Part shown: positions 1 through 9,974 of the stretch, in pieces | How positions within the stretch are numbered: position 1 is the first letter of the stretch | Layout of the letters: every line of letters begins with the position of its first letter | Source: Schistocephalus solidus | Lineage: Eukaryota > Platyhelminthes > Cestoda > Diphyllobothriidea > Diphyllobothriidae | Assembly: GCA_017591395.1 (NCBI GenBank) | Contig: WEDG01006414.1 | Coordinates: forward strand, 1 to 64,000 | Length of the DNA: 64,000 nucleotides | Direction: 5' to 3' | The notes under the pieces: generated by a model | Database searches by the model: none | Told to the model about the DNA's origin: nothing | The model's input: the letters and a program-made list of their open reading frames with translations, nothing else | Program-made: the position numbers and the translations under genes

Positions 1-1190
1 AACTGTTTTTGGTGCTGCCGAGCAAAGTGTAAGAGAACAAGTGCACCGTAAACAGCAATTTAGACGTAGAGTCAAGTTAGACGCCGCATGCCAAATGAAC
101 GCTCTCATCACACTTCCGAGGCATGGAACCGAGTGTCCTATAGGATACATATTTATTGGCCGATGGCAATGAAACTTTCAGTTTATATGGCTCTACTTAA
201 CAACGAACGGAGCATAATAAACTCGCCTCTTTATAGGGCTCCAAATGGAAGAATAAGAAACATCCAAACGCGATATTTCGGTTATAGCTGGTTCGTACCA
301 TCAACTGTATCGAACGAATAGAGCAGAAGCGAATTGGTCGATCACAGGAACCATTGGTTTATTTTTCTGGGTTTTCAAACAAGCACAGGAGGCTCTCGTT
401 AGAGAACAAACGACAGTTATCGAGGATATAAGCCAATGAAACAGGAACGCGAGTTCGGAGGTAATTGCGCAGGATCGTGTAAGCCGACGCCTGATCGATG
501 CCCAGACTTGTTTAGCTTCTGACTACTTTGTTGGCTGTGGTGTTAAAATCACGACCCATTTCGACAGCGTGGACAGTCACTCGTGTGATAATTCGTCAGT
601 CCGTCGCACAGACGGCTCTTAGTCTTGTACGTACGATCCAAAGAGGTTCTCAGTTTGACTCGTCCTTTAGGACAGCTTAGGCACGAGATAAGCTACATCT
701 CCGGTCCTGTCTTGCCTCACTTGCGCAACACTCAAACTATAAAGACCGGTAGTGATGAACACCTTTTTGCCCCTGTCCCTAAAGTTTATGTGCGATCTCT
801 CTGATAATACAGAATACAAGGTAATACCAACTATGCGAACACTTCACCAATCACCGAAACCACAAAAAAATAACTAGGACCGCCATCCGCGACTACGATG
901 AGCTATGATTCATCCTAAAAAGCATTTTTGGGAACACAAGAATCAAACACTAATGTATACAGCGATCGAGTTTAATTATTACTTAGGTAAGTGAATAAGG
1001 TTTTCAGTCCTTCGGAAACTGAGGAGCAAGCAAAAAAGGTGAAATAAATGGTAGTGGATTGATCCTGCTCTCGCATTTTCATACACAAATCTTACAGAGA
1101 ACCTTCTGACAAAAAATACGTTCTTGGTTCGTGTGACGACATGCACTCATTTTTGAATACCTAAATATGTAGTGTAAGTTGAACGAGATA
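1..1190. other. non-coding flank beyond NDUFV2
   Basis: Mixed-composition DNA with only short open frames; the longest (88-321, +) has no recognisable family or splice context. I see no RNA gene or recognisable repeat. Confidence 0.4.
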
Positions 1191-1204
1191 GCATTTCTCC
1201 TGAG

Positions 1205-1432
1205 GTGCTTCCGCAGATCGGTAAATGCACACATTTGGGCCGGCTAAATCAGACATTTTTGCGGCAGTGCCCAAATAAGAGAAAACACTTAAAAGGTACT
1301 GCATTCAAGGACAAAGGAGAAACAAGAGATCTGGCCCAGATTGATGGCGATGGGTGTGACATAGACCAGACACTAGATGGCTACAGTGAAGCACTTCCAA
1401 AGAAAACACTGGCTACTTGTCTAATTAAGTAG
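1205..1432 (+). CDS. possible last exon of a convergent, unidentified gene
   Basis: The open plus-strand stretch ends in TAG at 1432, 77 bases from the NDUFV2 stop on the other strand. The peptide is rich in charged residues, with a segment GETRDLAQIDGDGCDIDQ. An AG acceptor-like site (atttctcctgag) lies just before codon VLPQIGK. Local GC is higher than in the flanks, as in the proven exons nearby. I recognise no family. It could be a real terminal exon of a gene lying tail-to-tail with NDUFV2, or a chance frame in 3' flanking DNA. The second is a live possibility because no upstream partner exon was found. Confidence 0.22.
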   Translation: MLPQIGKCTHLGRLNQTFLRQCPNKRKHLKGTAFKDKGETRDLAQIDGDGCDIDQTLDGYSEALPKKTLATCLIK

Positions 1433-1508
1433 AGAGTAAGCAGAACGATAGGGATGTATTGATGGAAAAAGCGAAACTAGCAGTTAGAGGAGAGCCCCGG
1501 CAGATTGC

Positions 1509-1614
1509 TTATTTCAAAGCTGCTTGCAACTTGAAACCGGGTGGAGGGGGTGGAGAAGTGAGGCTGGTTAATCCACCCTTTGGTTCACAGGAACAGCGAT
1601 GGCTTTGTCCACTC
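1509..1614 (-). CDS. NDUFV2: NDUFV2 last coding exon (complex I 24-kDa subunit C-terminus)
   Basis: This is the terminal coding exon of the mitochondrial NADH:ubiquinone oxidoreductase 24-kDa subunit, part of the NADH-oxidising arm in the matrix. Read on the minus strand after a pyrimidine-rich acceptor (cctttctag), one base (G) completes a Gln codon begun in the previous exon. Then come 34 codons and TAA. The peptide contains SCEPKGGLTSLTSPP followed by a short proline run and GFKLQAALK. This matches the family tail, where SGRFSCEP, GGLTSL, a PP pair and a GFG-type ending are conserved. The usual RFSCEP is RCSCEP here. The phase fits the 2852-2928 exon exactly. No canonical AATAAA was found close downstream. 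The open plus-strand frame over the same bases is only its antisense shadow. Confidence 0.9.
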
Positions 1615-2851
1615 CTAGAAAGGTAAGCGAAAATTTGTAAACTTTGAAGACATTTACGTCTGTTAATGTATACGGGGAAAAGAAACTATATGGTACTTGA
1701 AAAAAGTTGCATAAAGAAGGTAATAGTGTCAACAGACTGATTCGCTTTGGGAACTGTAAGCAAAACCTTATTCGGTCGTCGTATCAGCTTTACACAGTAA
1801 GGCAGGCAGATCTCTCCTTACGACAAATGCTTGAAGGCCTTCTGTAACCGATTCTTCTCTGTCCATGACTAATGTTCACGCAGCTAGGTTCTCAATGCAG
1901 TTTGTCGCAAAGTGTCAGTCATCTGATCGTAGCAAAGGCAACCTTTAACTGTTACTTAAAAGGTTTAGGCAGAAAAGATAGCTAACTCATTAGGCCTTAT
2001 TATCTTAAAACTGGTGCATCGCGTATAAAAGATTAATTCGTAAAAGAGTGAGTTCCTGTTTAAAAACCCAACCGGTCGTCTAGACCGATTCAGTGTGCGC
2101 TCCTATCAACGTTAGCGGCAGCGTAAAAGTTGGTAGCGAAAATGACAAAGGAGTCCCTATTTTTTTACCGAATAAGGCTATTAAAACACGATTCTCAGTC
2201 GTAAAAATCTATCATGTTGCCGAATAAACACGGTTCATGTGTTTTTTGCACGCTTTTCATCAATGGTCAAATAATTTTAGTGTTGCTGATGTAAGCCTCA
2301 CGTCAGTGAAATAATGAAGAGGACGAAAATGCAAGCCACAAACCCGGCTTAACCAGGTCTCTAAAGCTACTGACCTCGCTTTCTAGTTTTGGCATTCGGG
2401 TTTCGCCGCTGGAGGACAGAAGTGATCAAAGTCTCCAGATCCGAGACTGCAGATTACCGCACCTGGGGAATAGTATATGCGAAGCCATAGGAATAGACTA
2501 GACCAGACATGACCCCAGTCATTTTACTAAAAGTTTGTGACATCTTCATGACGATAAATAGGCAAAATATTAGCTTACAAAGCCTACCCAGAGACTAAGG
2601 ATAGGGAGACATCATTGCTGAAAAAGAAGTTTATTAGCCTGATTTCGGATTTATCCTCAAAGCCACCATTAGAGAAAACTGCCTTTGGTGATGGGTTCGA
2701 GAGTGAATATGGAACGTAGGATGAATAAAACTACTGCGCCAGCGATCGCGTCTCCTTCTTCTGGTTTGCTTCCAGGAACTCAGTTTTAGTATTGGTTCCC
2801 CAGATAACCATTTAAAGTTGTAAAAGTCGGCAGTATCAGGCGAGCACTTAC

Positions 2852-2928
2852 TGAGGGCCTGGCTTTGGCGATCGACCTTTGGCTAGGTCATCCAGGATTT
2901 TTTCAGCGTCCGCCGGCGTCAAATCCTC
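2852..2928 (-). CDS. NDUFV2: NDUFV2 penultimate exon
   Basis: This is a 77-base minus-strand exon between acceptor gccctgcctag and a perfect donor gtaagt. It holds 25 codons plus two bases (CA) that join the G opening the next exon. The peptide begins EDLTPADAEKILDDLAKG and ends PKPGP. It corresponds to the helix just after the second cysteine pair in NDUFV2/NuoE (human EDLTAKDIEEIIDELKAG..PKPGP, quoted from memory). It starts in phase 0, which fits the end of the exon at 8699-8812 (…NDDYY then EDLT). The intron upstream of it, 2929-8698, is about 5.8 kb long and filled with retroelement remains. Confidence 0.92.
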
Positions 2929-3119
2929 CTAGGCAGGGCAAAAGATACATTAAAACATTTATTATAGGTTAAGTATTTTAAAAAATCAGTAAACGAGTCG
3001 CAAACTCGTATTAATGATCTTTTGGCAGATAGAGCAGTCGGCTAAACCGTAAAGAAGTTGGGACAACGTGCAACAGGAAGGCAAACTACACAAGAAACAT
3101 TAGTAAAATAGAGGAATGG

Positions 3120-3775
3120 GAACCCCTTGCTCCCCGGCAAAATCCTGCAGAAATTCGGCTGTCCTGAGCAATCAAGGCCAGCAATCCACGTCAGCCCCTC
3201 AACGGGATGAAGGCTCGCGTCACGAACAAAAGGACAGTCTCCGAAGCATTCACAGTGATCGACGGAGTGAGACAGGGTTGTGTACTCGCTCCCACCTTTG
3301 GTCTCTGCCATGCTGATGGACGCTCACCGTGATGAGCACCCTGGAATCCGCATTATCTACAGGAATGACAGGCATCTCCTCGATAGTCGGCGCATGCAGC
3401 TCCCAACGCGTTTATTCACAACTACTGTCCATCTGTTCTTCGCGAACGACTGCGCATTCAACAGCGCGACAGAAGAGGATATGCAAACGATGATGGACCT
3501 GTCAACGCCACCCCTGCCGCAACCCTCACCACTTCCACGACGACGAGTACCCCACCAAAGTTGCAAATACCCCTTAAGCCCCGCCGCTATCGATCAATGA
3601 CACCATCCTGCCTGCTACAACTCCTGCGATTGACGACGGCCACGAATAAGACCACAAAACAACGCCGCTCTCTCACTCTCACCACCGATATCAGCACTCC
3701 AACGGCCGTCAACCACCACCACCTCAGGATCTATGACTTTATTGCCAGGAGGGTTGTTCCATCCTAGCTCAGCAG
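3120..3775 (+). pseudogene. internally deleted zinc-finger LINE, reverse transcriptase plus linker
   Basis: This is a remnant of a non-LTR retrotransposon of the same family as the copy at 59.0 kb. The reading frame breaks in several places. Recognisable parts in order are a KFGCPE-like segment (about 3150), VIDGVRQGCVLAP (about 3255-3295, RT palm), SAMLMDAHRDEHPGIRI (3310-3358) and the catalytic-site region FFANDCAFN (about 3434-3465). In that last motif the family FADD has become FAND, so the active site is dead. Right after EEDMQ..MDL (about 3500) the sequence jumps to a Thr/Pro/Ser-rich linker like the one that precedes the zinc fingers in full copies, so the thumb region is deleted. It lies in an NDUFV2 intron, antisense to the gene. 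Confidence 0.8.
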
Positions 3776-4259
3776 TGGCGCAGTCGTCTTGGCTTGTAGA
3801 TAATAAACTTTCTTGGTGGCTGTGCGAAAATTTATCCTTTCACTGTGATCGGAATATCCTTCGATCTCCTCAGTTTTGTGAATCGACCAGTCGTTCGGTA
3901 CTAGCTGTCGTAGCTGTACTAGATCTCGGCGACTGAAATATGTAGCTTTGTTGGCGTTGGTGTTGTAGGTCACGTGTAGTCTATTTTTCACGGAGTGTAG
4001 ATTACAGGTGACCTCGTCAATGTCATGAAACCAATGAGCAGTCGAGAGCTTCAATTGCGGTGATCTAGATGGTTACGCAGTTCCTCTTACTGGGCTAAGA
4101 AGTGGCATGCACTACCGGAATTCGCATGAGTCCCAGGTTGGAGTTCACATACCTTGCACATTCTAGCCACACTAATCACGAGAAGTCAGTAAGTAATGCC
4201 TAATACCCGCAGGTTCGACAACTAAGAGGTGGCCACATTTCATGAAATTCTGGCACATT

Positions 4260-5115
4260 GAGACGAATATGAATTTGCGTTGTAAGCATGTTTACAGAAG
4301 CGTTGGACAGTAAGTGGACGATAGCACACGCAAAGTATAATTTCATTGCAAAAAAAACACACAAAGAAACCGTGGACATCACCGTCAGGGTCTGGCATAT
4401 GGCGAAGCCCACAGAAGTAGATACGGCACGCTTCTACGGCATCCCAAAAATACACAAGCCAGACGTTCCCCTACGACCAATCCTCTCCTTCGAGGCACGC
4501 CCACATACGGACTTACAAACTGGTAATTCCAGAAGCTCCGGTTCCTCACGGCGGGCTGGCAAACGATAGCTCGCTCGGCAGAACAGTTCCCCGACAAAAA
4601 TAAAAGGCAGCCACGATTGAACCGAATGATAGGATAGTGTCATTTGACGTTAGCTCACTCTTCACGTCCATACAGCGGGCTCTTTGAGGGCTCAAATAAT
4701 CAATGACCTTTTACATCAACATTACAATGAGAACGATAGTCAGCTCACAGCTCAGGATCTCATAGAACTCATGGAGCATTGTCTCAAGACCTTCTCCACC
4801 TTTGAATGGATCACTATATGAGAAACTCAAGGGCAGCCCGATGGGGTGCCAAATCTCTGGGCTCATTGCAGAGATGGTTCTACAAAAGCTCGAGGGACGG
4901 CTGTTCGAAGGGTACGAACCCAAATTTTTGGGCACGCTACGTCGATGATACTTCCGTCATTATCGATCAGCACAGAATCACTCACTATAAAGAGCACCTG
5001 AACTCGATTTTGCCGACGCCTGATTGCACGATGGAAGAAGTAGCGGAGGAGCGAAGGCTTCCCGATCCTAGAATGTTCTCATCTGCGCAGCGAACATGGT
5101 CAGGCTAAATGGCGC
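4260..5115 (+). pseudogene. Penelope-like element, reverse transcriptase part
   Basis: The frames carry PLE reverse transcriptase hallmarks in order: RFYGIPKIHKPDVPLRPILS at about 4430-4490, VSFDVSSLFTSI at about 4640-4672, a K-G-Q-P-D-G-V-P segment near 4826-4850 (family 'G-x-PLG') and the catalytic WARYVDDTSVIID at about 4930-4970, followed by HLNSI and TMEE. The YVDD aspartates survive, but several frameshifts break the protein between these blocks. PLEs copy RNA at the target site using a telomerase-like RT with a C-terminal endonuclease. The endonuclease follows at 5270-5800. The whole element sits in the large NDUFV2 intron, antisense to it. Confidence 0.88.
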
Positions 5116-5269
5116 GTCAGTCTACCAGCTGACAGACGCGTTGCTAATTCTGAGCTACAACAGCCAATCGCCGCTGCGGCAGACGCTCGCACTACCTGCG
5201 GTTTATAGGCGTAAACAGTGCAGCGCGCTGGCGTAAACTGGGAGGAAGTGAGCTTCTTTCCGGGATGTA

Positions 5270-5800
5270 ATTACAGCCAGCGGCTATCCACGAAAGTTCG
5301 TGGGCAGGGTGAGTGGCAGGCGAGCGGAGCGTGAAAGAGCTGTAGCCAGAGTGCATGGCGGAGCGTTCCATCGTTTGAGGGGTCTCCGAGAACCTATCCA
5401 GAATCAGCTTGTGCGCTCGGAATGCGCGTGCCCACGCCCTACGTCAGCGATCCGGCAGCGTGGCGCGTAAGATCATAAATCCTAATCGGGAGAGGTCAGC
5501 CGTCGTCTGCCGCGAACTTCCAGTGAAGCTGTGGGATATATATAACTATGTTAAAGAAACCGGACGGCAGCTACAAAGCGCGAATGCACGAGCATAAGTT
5601 GGCTGTAGAGAAGGTTGGACCCAAAGGTCAGAAGTAGCAACCCTGCTGCTGCGCAGATGGTCAGCGTTTTTAGCACTGACGCCACTGAAATTTGTGGGCC
5701 GAGGTGACGATCACACCTCCAAAGGCAGACAAAAGAAACCCTGGAGGTCTACCGACTGCCAGTTTGACCGTCGATTTCGGCAGGTCCACCGTATGCTCCA
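5270..5800 (+). pseudogene. Penelope-like element, linker and GIY-YIG endonuclease part
   Basis: This continues the element at 4260-5115. Blocks seen are a V(A)RKIINPNRERSAVV-like pre-endonuclease segment (about 5460-5505), then NYVKETGRQLQS (about 5545-5582), which is the GIY-YIG core motif with the usual Gly of NYVGETGR changed to Lys. A shifted frame gives MHEHKLAVE, and DATEI and GRGDDHTS follow (about 5670-5715). The reading frame is broken at least three times. Past about 5760 the sequence passes into a tail that also occurs alone at 35.2-35.5 kb. Confidence 0.75.
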
Positions 5801-6000
5801 CGCAGGTGGTGCAGGGACTGACTTGCGCGTGAATTGGTTTAGAAGTGCTGGCGCTGGCGCGCCTTCAGCACTCCTCCTCCTCCTCCACACTGAGGCCCCG
5901 GTGTCACGACGGAGTCAAAAGACCGGAGATGGGAGTGGGCGCATTGGGTGACGGATCGACGTACACGACTTCAGGCGCCACAGCGACCTGGCCCCATAAC
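5765..6000 (+). repeat. repeat family B (PLE tail or SINE), copy 1
   Basis: Shares ordered blocks with 35220-35480: a 'tatgct..gca' block, 'ctgacttgcgcgtgaattgg' against 'ctgacttacgtgtggattgg', a 'gcgct' block and 'gcgccacagc'. It directly follows PLE endonuclease sequence, so it may be PLE 3' UTR or a SINE that uses the same tail. Confidence 0.5.
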
Positions 6001-6084
6001 GCACACACCAGGATTTGCCTCAGGGGGATATGGAGGAGCCATCGCCGTCTGATTCTCAGTCTACTGGTCGGCCACTCGACACAC

Positions 6085-6190
6085 TGCTAACACATACACT
6101 GGGCCGACGGCGTGATTCTGAATGTAAGCGATAGATTGGCAGCCTTCAAACGGCACGGTTTCTAGGAAACCGTGATTATCAGGTCATTAT
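6085..6190 (-). repeat. repeat family A fragment, minus orientation
   Basis: The reverse complement aligns with 33848-33935: shared blocks are 'cacatacactgggccgacggcg', a 'gtaagc' block, 'gcctt.aa' and 'tttctaggaaaccgtg'. It contains a small near-perfect hairpin, cacggttt-ctagg-aaaccgtg, at about 6157-6177. Confidence 0.65.
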
Positions 6191-6659
6191 GATGATTGTA
6201 AGGGTGTTGTCTATGTATTAGTGTAGGTGGTGGTGCGCTGATGCGAAGCTTAGCCTCCGGTGGTTTACCGCAGGTTGTCGTGGAGGCGCATGTGTCCTAA
6301 CTAGGCCCATGCGGTGTGTAAATGTGCGGGAGCAGTGAGGACAGTGGAGGTGGGCGCGGCGACGGTATGTCGAGACCCCAGGCACTGGTTCCACCAACCT
6401 CCAAGTGCGATGGAGTCGCTGGTGACCGAGCAGGCTGATGCGTGAGTTGAAGTTGCGGGCACAGTGTGGGCAGGAGAAATCGGTCTACCGAGCTACTCAG
6501 TCAACCGCCACATTAATCTGCCGGCCACTCAGCTGGTTTTAAAGAATCTTCCTGCCAGGAGACCATCACGGCGTGGAATATCCGTGGCCGCCAACTATCT
6601 CCGCGGCCAACGAGGATGGGGGTAGGCCACACCACAATGAAACACCGGCTGATGCGGCA

Positions 6660-6870
6660 TCACAAAGGGGTCTGTGTAGGTGTGACGGCAACCATGGTGA
6701 ACCAACTCATAGTGGGATGCGGCTTGAAGGTTGCCAACTGACGGGATAACTCGAGACGCGTAGTCAGCCCAATGCGTGCTTTTGTGTGGAGTGGCTGACT
6801 GGCGGACTGAGAATCAGGCTGTAATGGCTCCTTCTAATGTGGCTTTGGCACTCCCTCCCGTGGGATCTGA
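6660..6870 (+). repeat. repeat family A fragment, plus orientation
   Basis: Contains the blocks 'gttgccaactga', 'agtcagcccaatg.gtgc' and 'ggactgagaatcaggctg..atggctcc'. These recur at 34235-34300 and 33915-34000 but in a different order. The 'ggactgRgaRtcag' block resembles a tRNA anticodon arm, suggesting a tRNA-derived SINE module. Surrounding GC-rich DNA from 6200 to 7390 has overlapping open frames on both strands (for example 7050-7379, +) without recognisable protein motifs. Confidence 0.55.
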
Positions 6871-7394
6871 GCCAAAGTGGTGGTACGCCCAGGGGCGGCT
6901 CCGGCCGCGCCAGCTACCTGCGTCCCTCTCTGTCATGACACCAGGTTCAGGTAGGGAGAGGAGTGCAGTAGCTGCAGCGCGGGTACTATCCGCCAAAAAC
7001 TAATTCACGCAAGTCACCGTCCCTGCACCACCCTTCCGTAGAGAATACGGTGGACATCGTCAAAATCGACGGTCGAACCATCGGGATGCGGCGGCCGACA
7101 CAAGCTGACGCGGTAGAACAGGCGATCGGCGGGGGTGACGACACCGGCGACACAAGGGGACGCAGCGCACAGCCAGGGTTGGCAGGCCAGGAACAGTACG
7201 AACATTGGCATATAATGGAGGTGCGATCGCTGACCTTCCAGTCTCTGAAGATGGGCACACGAAACCACTCCTCGAAAGCTTGCCGAGACAACTCAATATA
7301 CCTCCCGGTGAACGCTTCTTCTGACTTACACCACTTGCGAATCGCGTTTCTCTACTATTCACAAAGAAACATATTCTGAGTCACTTTGAGTAAT

Positions 7395-8115
7395 TAACGT
7401 CTCTAATGCAGAAAGGAGTTCTGTCTACAGTCTCCTAAATCGAGCCAAAACACATTACTCTGCTGAAGAAAGTTATCAGGCAGAAATGAAATACCTCTTC
7501 AAACGTTTCTCCAAAAATGGATACACGCGTAACTTCGTGCGTCAGTGCTTGAAGCGGCAAGATTTCAAACAGAAAGGTATTTAAAACGACGTACGGCCAC
7601 TCGAGACAACAGAAAATCAATGCTCTGGCCAACTCCCCATACGTGAAAAATATATCTGATCTTGTCGAAAGACAATTGAGAAAATATCATATACATTAGG
7701 ACACCCCTCGCAGCTACATTAGGCTCACAGCTTGCACACCCGAAGGACACAGTTGCCACATTGATAGAAACACTGCTGTCGTACGAAACCCCATGTGAGA
7801 GTTGTGATGCCGCTTACTGTTGACCAACTGCGAAAGCCATCTCAACCCGCATACACGAACACCAGCTAGCAGTTAGAAGACGAAAGCATCCACCCTAAGT
7901 GGCCATGCACACATACTGGGTACCGGGCCTAAACCCGCGTGTGAAAACACTCGGAATGTGGGCACCTGCCCAATCGGAAAAGGCCGCTAATTCCTGGATG
8001 CAATGCACTCAGCTCAGACATGCATCAATCGGCATATCAATTTGGATGTCACATACAATATCCCCAAGAACAAATTCAAACGCGCACAACCAATTCCAAA
8101 GGGAGGAAAAAGACA
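7395..8115 (+). pseudogene. second Penelope-like element, linker plus GIY-YIG endonuclease
   Basis: This is a 3' half of a PLE of a different subfamily from the 4.3-kb copy. Blocks across changing frames are MKYLFKRFSKNGYTRNFV with RQCLKR (about 7485-7555, the cysteine/basic linker after the RT thumb), PYVKNISDLVERQLRKYHI (about 7635-7690), AHPKDTVATL (about 7735-7765), IETLLSYETPCESCDAAYCG (about 7765-7820) and STRIHEHQLAVRRRK (about 7838-7882). The last two are the start and Arg/His/Glu part of the GIY-YIG fold. The frame is disrupted between most blocks. No RT catalytic domain precedes it. It shares the NDUFV2 intron and is antisense to the gene. Confidence 0.8.
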
Positions 8116-8698
8116 TTTAACGCATATTGACACAGACATCAACCGACCGTAGAATCCTCTGTTGGACAGTGTTAATTAGTTAATTGTTTTGTCTGACGAC
8201 AAGCTGGATGACTAGTTTGGAAAATTTACGCATTAAAGTTAATATTCTCCAAAAGAATTGCGTCTCTTTTACTAAATATCTTAGGGATGCCCTTATTTCA
8301 ATAAAGAGCAATAAGGGATAGAATTGGAGAGGGGTTCCTCCAGGTTGTACCACAAGACAAAAGTTGTCTTGTTGTTTGATTTCCTGCAAAATTTTTGCAA
8401 TGTACAAAAACTTCGGAGGGATATACTGAAATGCGCTATTTGTTGACGAGCCGCACATCAGACTGAACATTTAAAGGAAAAGTGAAGTTTCTATCAGTGG
8501 GAATGGCAGACCTCGGCGAAAGACAAACATTTTCACAACACCCACTTTTAAAAATCAGAACTTAAAAAGACAGAAAACTGAGCCCATATGGCATGGGGAA
8601 ATAAAGAAATTAGCATAATATGCTGGATAAAAGGAATCAAAAGCTACGAGCGTTATCAAGTAAAAAGAAAGTCACTAAAATCCATACGGAAAAACCAC

Positions 8699-8812
8699 AT
8701 AATAGTCATCGTTGATTTGCATCATCGGTGCATTCGCACAGGCGCCAAGACATTCAACCTCCGAAAGAGATTGAACAACTTGTCCTCGAGTCATATGACC
8801 GGAGCTGGATAC
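8699..8812 (-). CDS. NDUFV2: NDUFV2 exon with second cysteine pair of the [2Fe-2S] site
   Basis: The minus strand reads [20 protein letters not shown] followed by YY. ECLGAC is the Cx3C half of the [2Fe-2S] ligand set of complex I 24-kDa subunits, and NAPMMQIND is also a family signature. The exon ends at TATTAT with donor gtggtt (weak but GT), in phase 0 with the next exon. The start is less certain. Acceptor cttcatttcag at 8813 gives 38 codons, but its phase does not fit the upstream exon as drawn. A weaker internal AG at 8785 gives the right phase and a shorter loop before EVECLGAC. The plus-strand open frame here (8588-8821) is antisense and not a gene. Confidence 0.88.
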
Positions 8813-8815
8813 CTG

Positions 8816-9862
8816 AAATGAAGAGGTAAAACCACAATAAGGTAGCATCTTCATAGTTCACCCTCCGCTACTCAAAGATGTTTACCTGGATTAATAGTGC
8901 ACAGGGTGTTGATTTGATTCCAAGTTTTGTCACTTACTTTCCTGCTATAGGAACTTACTGACAAGGTAATGCTTTACTTTAACTCATGGCTTAATACTAA
9001 AATCCTTTCAAGTTTTAAGCCAAATGACACTAAAATAACAACATTACCAATTGTCTCAGTCTTAAATGCACCCATAGCTGCATATAATATTTTTATACAA
9101 TACGGGATGTTTTAATCCCTTTTGATTTTCTCCGAAAATCCAAGACAAGTAACAGGACTACAGAGTTCGACAGGCAAATGAGGATAAAACCACCGGAAAG
9201 GAATATGTGAGCAAACAGAACCGGATACTGACGGGTCTGTACCCGTACTGATCAAAGTCCGTACTATGGGACACAAATTGCCATTACAAGATTTAAAAAG
9301 CAACAAAGAGATTGATCGGGCAACTCGCCGTTGTTAAGATCATGTTGAAACCAATGGAACGGTCGGTTTAAAGATTATTTGAAAAGTCACAATATGCAGA
9401 AAAGAAAAGGCTTAAGACGGAAGGCTGAGAAGTACCACATTACTACCGATGAACGGGGAAAAAGCATAGTAGGCACAAGATGAATGTAGACAGCGTTGGA
9501 TTTGAGTGTGAGATAAGAACCCCTTCGAGTTTTACGGCTTAAACAACGACAATAAAAGGAAACGCAAAATCTAATTCTGCGTTCTCCATGAGTAATATCA
9601 ACCGCTGATTTGCAGAAAAAGATGAAGTTTTTTCTCACAGATACCACGGGTACTACCTCTAAAAAGACTAAAAATATATGCTGGGAAGCGATCATTCACA
9701 TTCAAAAAGTTCGCTGAAGGTAGAAAAATGCAAAAGACCTTAACTAGAATCGGGACCATGGCATAGGGTTAGAAAAGCGAGTTTTTGAAAAATTAGTTAT
9801 TTCGGTTGGTTCCGGGACCTGTTTCCACCTCGGAGACTCGGAATAGCTGAGTTCTGGGAAAA
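8816..9862. other. NDUFV2 intron, no further feature seen
   Basis: AT-rich sequence between two NDUFV2 exons. The open frames here (minus 9112-9306 and 9387-9695) show no family motif. I see no repeat shared with the rest of the window. Confidence 0.5.
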
Positions 9863-9868
9863 CGAAAC

Positions 9869-9972
9869 CTAGTTTTTTGGTCACTGCTTCCATGATGACA
9901 TCCGACCCGGCACCACCAAGCATGCAGGGTGTTATTGTGCAAATTTGTACGTGATATTTGCCCATCGGTTTT
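9869..9972 (-). CDS. NDUFV2: NDUFV2 exon with first cysteine pair of the [2Fe-2S] site
   Basis: The minus strand reads [20 protein letters not shown], then a stretch ending [15 protein letters not shown] is the Cx4C ligand pair of the NDUFV2/NuoE [2Fe-2S] cluster, and [11 protein letters not shown] and EA..KKLG are hallmarks of the family. The acceptor is gtttgaatttttag; one base completes an Arg codon from an upstream exon (…R-KPMGKYH). The likely donor is CTAG|gtttcg, which has GT but is otherwise off consensus. The 73-codon open frame reported from this ATG runs past the exon into intron. The exon before it (family segment with DLAQRQ-GWLP and VYEVATFYTMFNR) was not found in this window. 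Confidence 0.92.
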
Positions 9973-9974
9973 CT

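Noticed and set aside
1420..1625. Plus-strand open stretch ending at an apparent gaaag|gtaagc splice donor
   Set aside because: The bases are the antisense of the last NDUFV2 exon, and the 'donor' is the reverse complement of its acceptor tract.
8588..8821. 77-codon plus-strand frame
   Set aside because: It is the exact antisense of the NDUFV2 exon at 8699-8812.
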